Assembly (NCBI RefSeq): GCF_001458395.1
Contig: NZ_CYSR01000030.1
Location: 434,001-498,000 of the forward strand
Length of the DNA: 64,000 bases
Direction: 5' to 3'
Source of the DNA: Leisingera aquaemixtae
GTDB lineage: Bacteria > Pseudomonadota > Alphaproteobacteria > Rhodobacterales > Rhodobacteraceae
In this document: piece after piece, positions 63,697 through 64,000 of the stretch
Position numbering within the stretch: position 1 is the first letter of the stretch
How the letters are laid out: every line of letters begins with the position of its first letter
The notes under the pieces: model-generated
Databases searched by the model: none
Told to the model about the DNA's origin: nothing
Seen by the model: the letters and a program-made list of their open reading frames with translations, nothing else
Translations under genes and position numbers: made by a program

Positions 63697-64000
63697 TTAC
63701 TTCTTCGCCTTCTTCTTTTTCTTCTCGCCGGTCTTCCCCTCCAGGATCGCCTGCGCCTTGGCCTTCTCCTTTTCGATGGCCTTCTTGGCCTTGGCCTTCA
63801 TCTTCTTGGCCTTCAGCTTGGCCTTGATTTTCGCGGCCGCAAATTCCTCCGACAGATTGGCGGCCTTGCGCTTGGCCTTGGCGGCCTTGGCCTTGGCTTT
63901 TGCCGCCTTCTCCTCCGCTGCCTTGCGGGCCGCTTCGGCTTCGGCAAGCTTTCTGTCCATCTCTTCCTGCGACGGCTGCGCCTGAGAGGCCTCCGCCTGG
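63697..64000 (-). CDS. Lys/Ala-rich protein, 3' part (cut by window edge)
   Basis: A Met at 63960 could start an 87-residue product, but the frame stays open through the edge (QAEASQAQPSQEE before that Met), so the gene probably continues beyond the window. The visible part is nearly all Lys, Ala and Glu in heptad-like order (EKAAKAKAKAAKAKRKAANL, KAKLKAKKMKAKAKKAIEKE), ending in a Lys tail KKKKKAKK. This resembles histone H1-like tails or a long charged helix. Possible nucleic-acid binding; family not recognised. Confidence 0.6.
   Translation of the reverse strand, partial: QAEASQAQPSQEEMDRKLAEAEAARKAAEEKAAKAKAKAAKAKRKAANLSEEFAAAKIKAKLKAKKMKAKAKKAIEKEKAKAQAILEGKTGEKKKKKAKK

Overview
The window looks like the chromosome of a marine alphaproteobacterium of the Roseobacter group (Rhodobacteraceae; Leisingera or Phaeobacter-like). 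I base this on protein sequences and gene order only: high GC, a DMSP lyase of the DddP family, an acnA/DUF1223 divergent pair, a yajC-secD-secF...ccmABCDG block, the fabD-fabG-acpP / fabF-mltG fatty-acid block, FliG outside a flagellar cluster, and Roseobacter-type porins. No search was run.

Layout. 1-8.8 kb: start of an MFS transporter, then fatty-acid synthesis genes on the minus strand (fabD, fabG, acpP, and further on fabF-mltG). These are split by two tandem membrane-anchored PilZ proteins and a HisA paralogue; a probable small RNA lies upstream of fabF. 9-12 kb: cytochrome b561-YceI fusion, a His-rich secreted peptide, a stand-alone YceI protein and a membrane protein. 12.4-13.7 kb: rpsF-rpsR-rplI. 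14.5-17.8 kb: a lipoprotein transglycosylase, an HTTM-like membrane protein with its partner, and tig. 18-20.5 kb: two paralogous porins.

20.68-29.73 kb: a genomic island of about 9 kb in the 3' end of a tRNA-Leu(UAG) gene. A 16-bp exact copy of the tRNA 3' end marks the far border, next to a P4-type integrase gene that stops just before its catalytic tyrosine. The cargo is a nucleotide-sugar and glycosyltransferase operon: two glycosyltransferases, an SDR enzyme, a ColD-type dehydratase with His in place of the PLP lysine, gmd, fcl and a truncated manC. The island also holds decayed insertion sequences: an IS110-like remnant, an IS3-family element with both ends but an internal deletion, and possibly an IS21-like end. 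The gene set suggests GDP-L-fucose and a 3,6-dideoxyhexose such as colitose for surface polysaccharide.

30-49 kb: Hint-domain protein, NAD(P)HX repair enzyme, glnB-glnA, a globin-coupled chemoreceptor, YegD-like Hsp70, a MltB-type transglycosylase, a heme-dependent N-demethylase-family protein, dddP, Nudix hydrolase, an alpha/beta hydrolase-OsmC fusion, purB, a TPR protein, fliG, an LpxL-like acyltransferase and a DUF1223 protein. 49.5-54.5 kb: acnA, an orphan solute-binding protein, and two ABM-fold proteins flanking a DOPA 4,5-dioxygenase-like protein. 54.5-61.4 kb, minus strand: yajC-secD-secF-tauE-Mth938-like-ccmA-B-C-D-G (Sec accessory export and cytochrome c maturation). 61.7-64 kb: a SET-domain protein, serS and the end of a Lys/Ala-rich protein running off the window.
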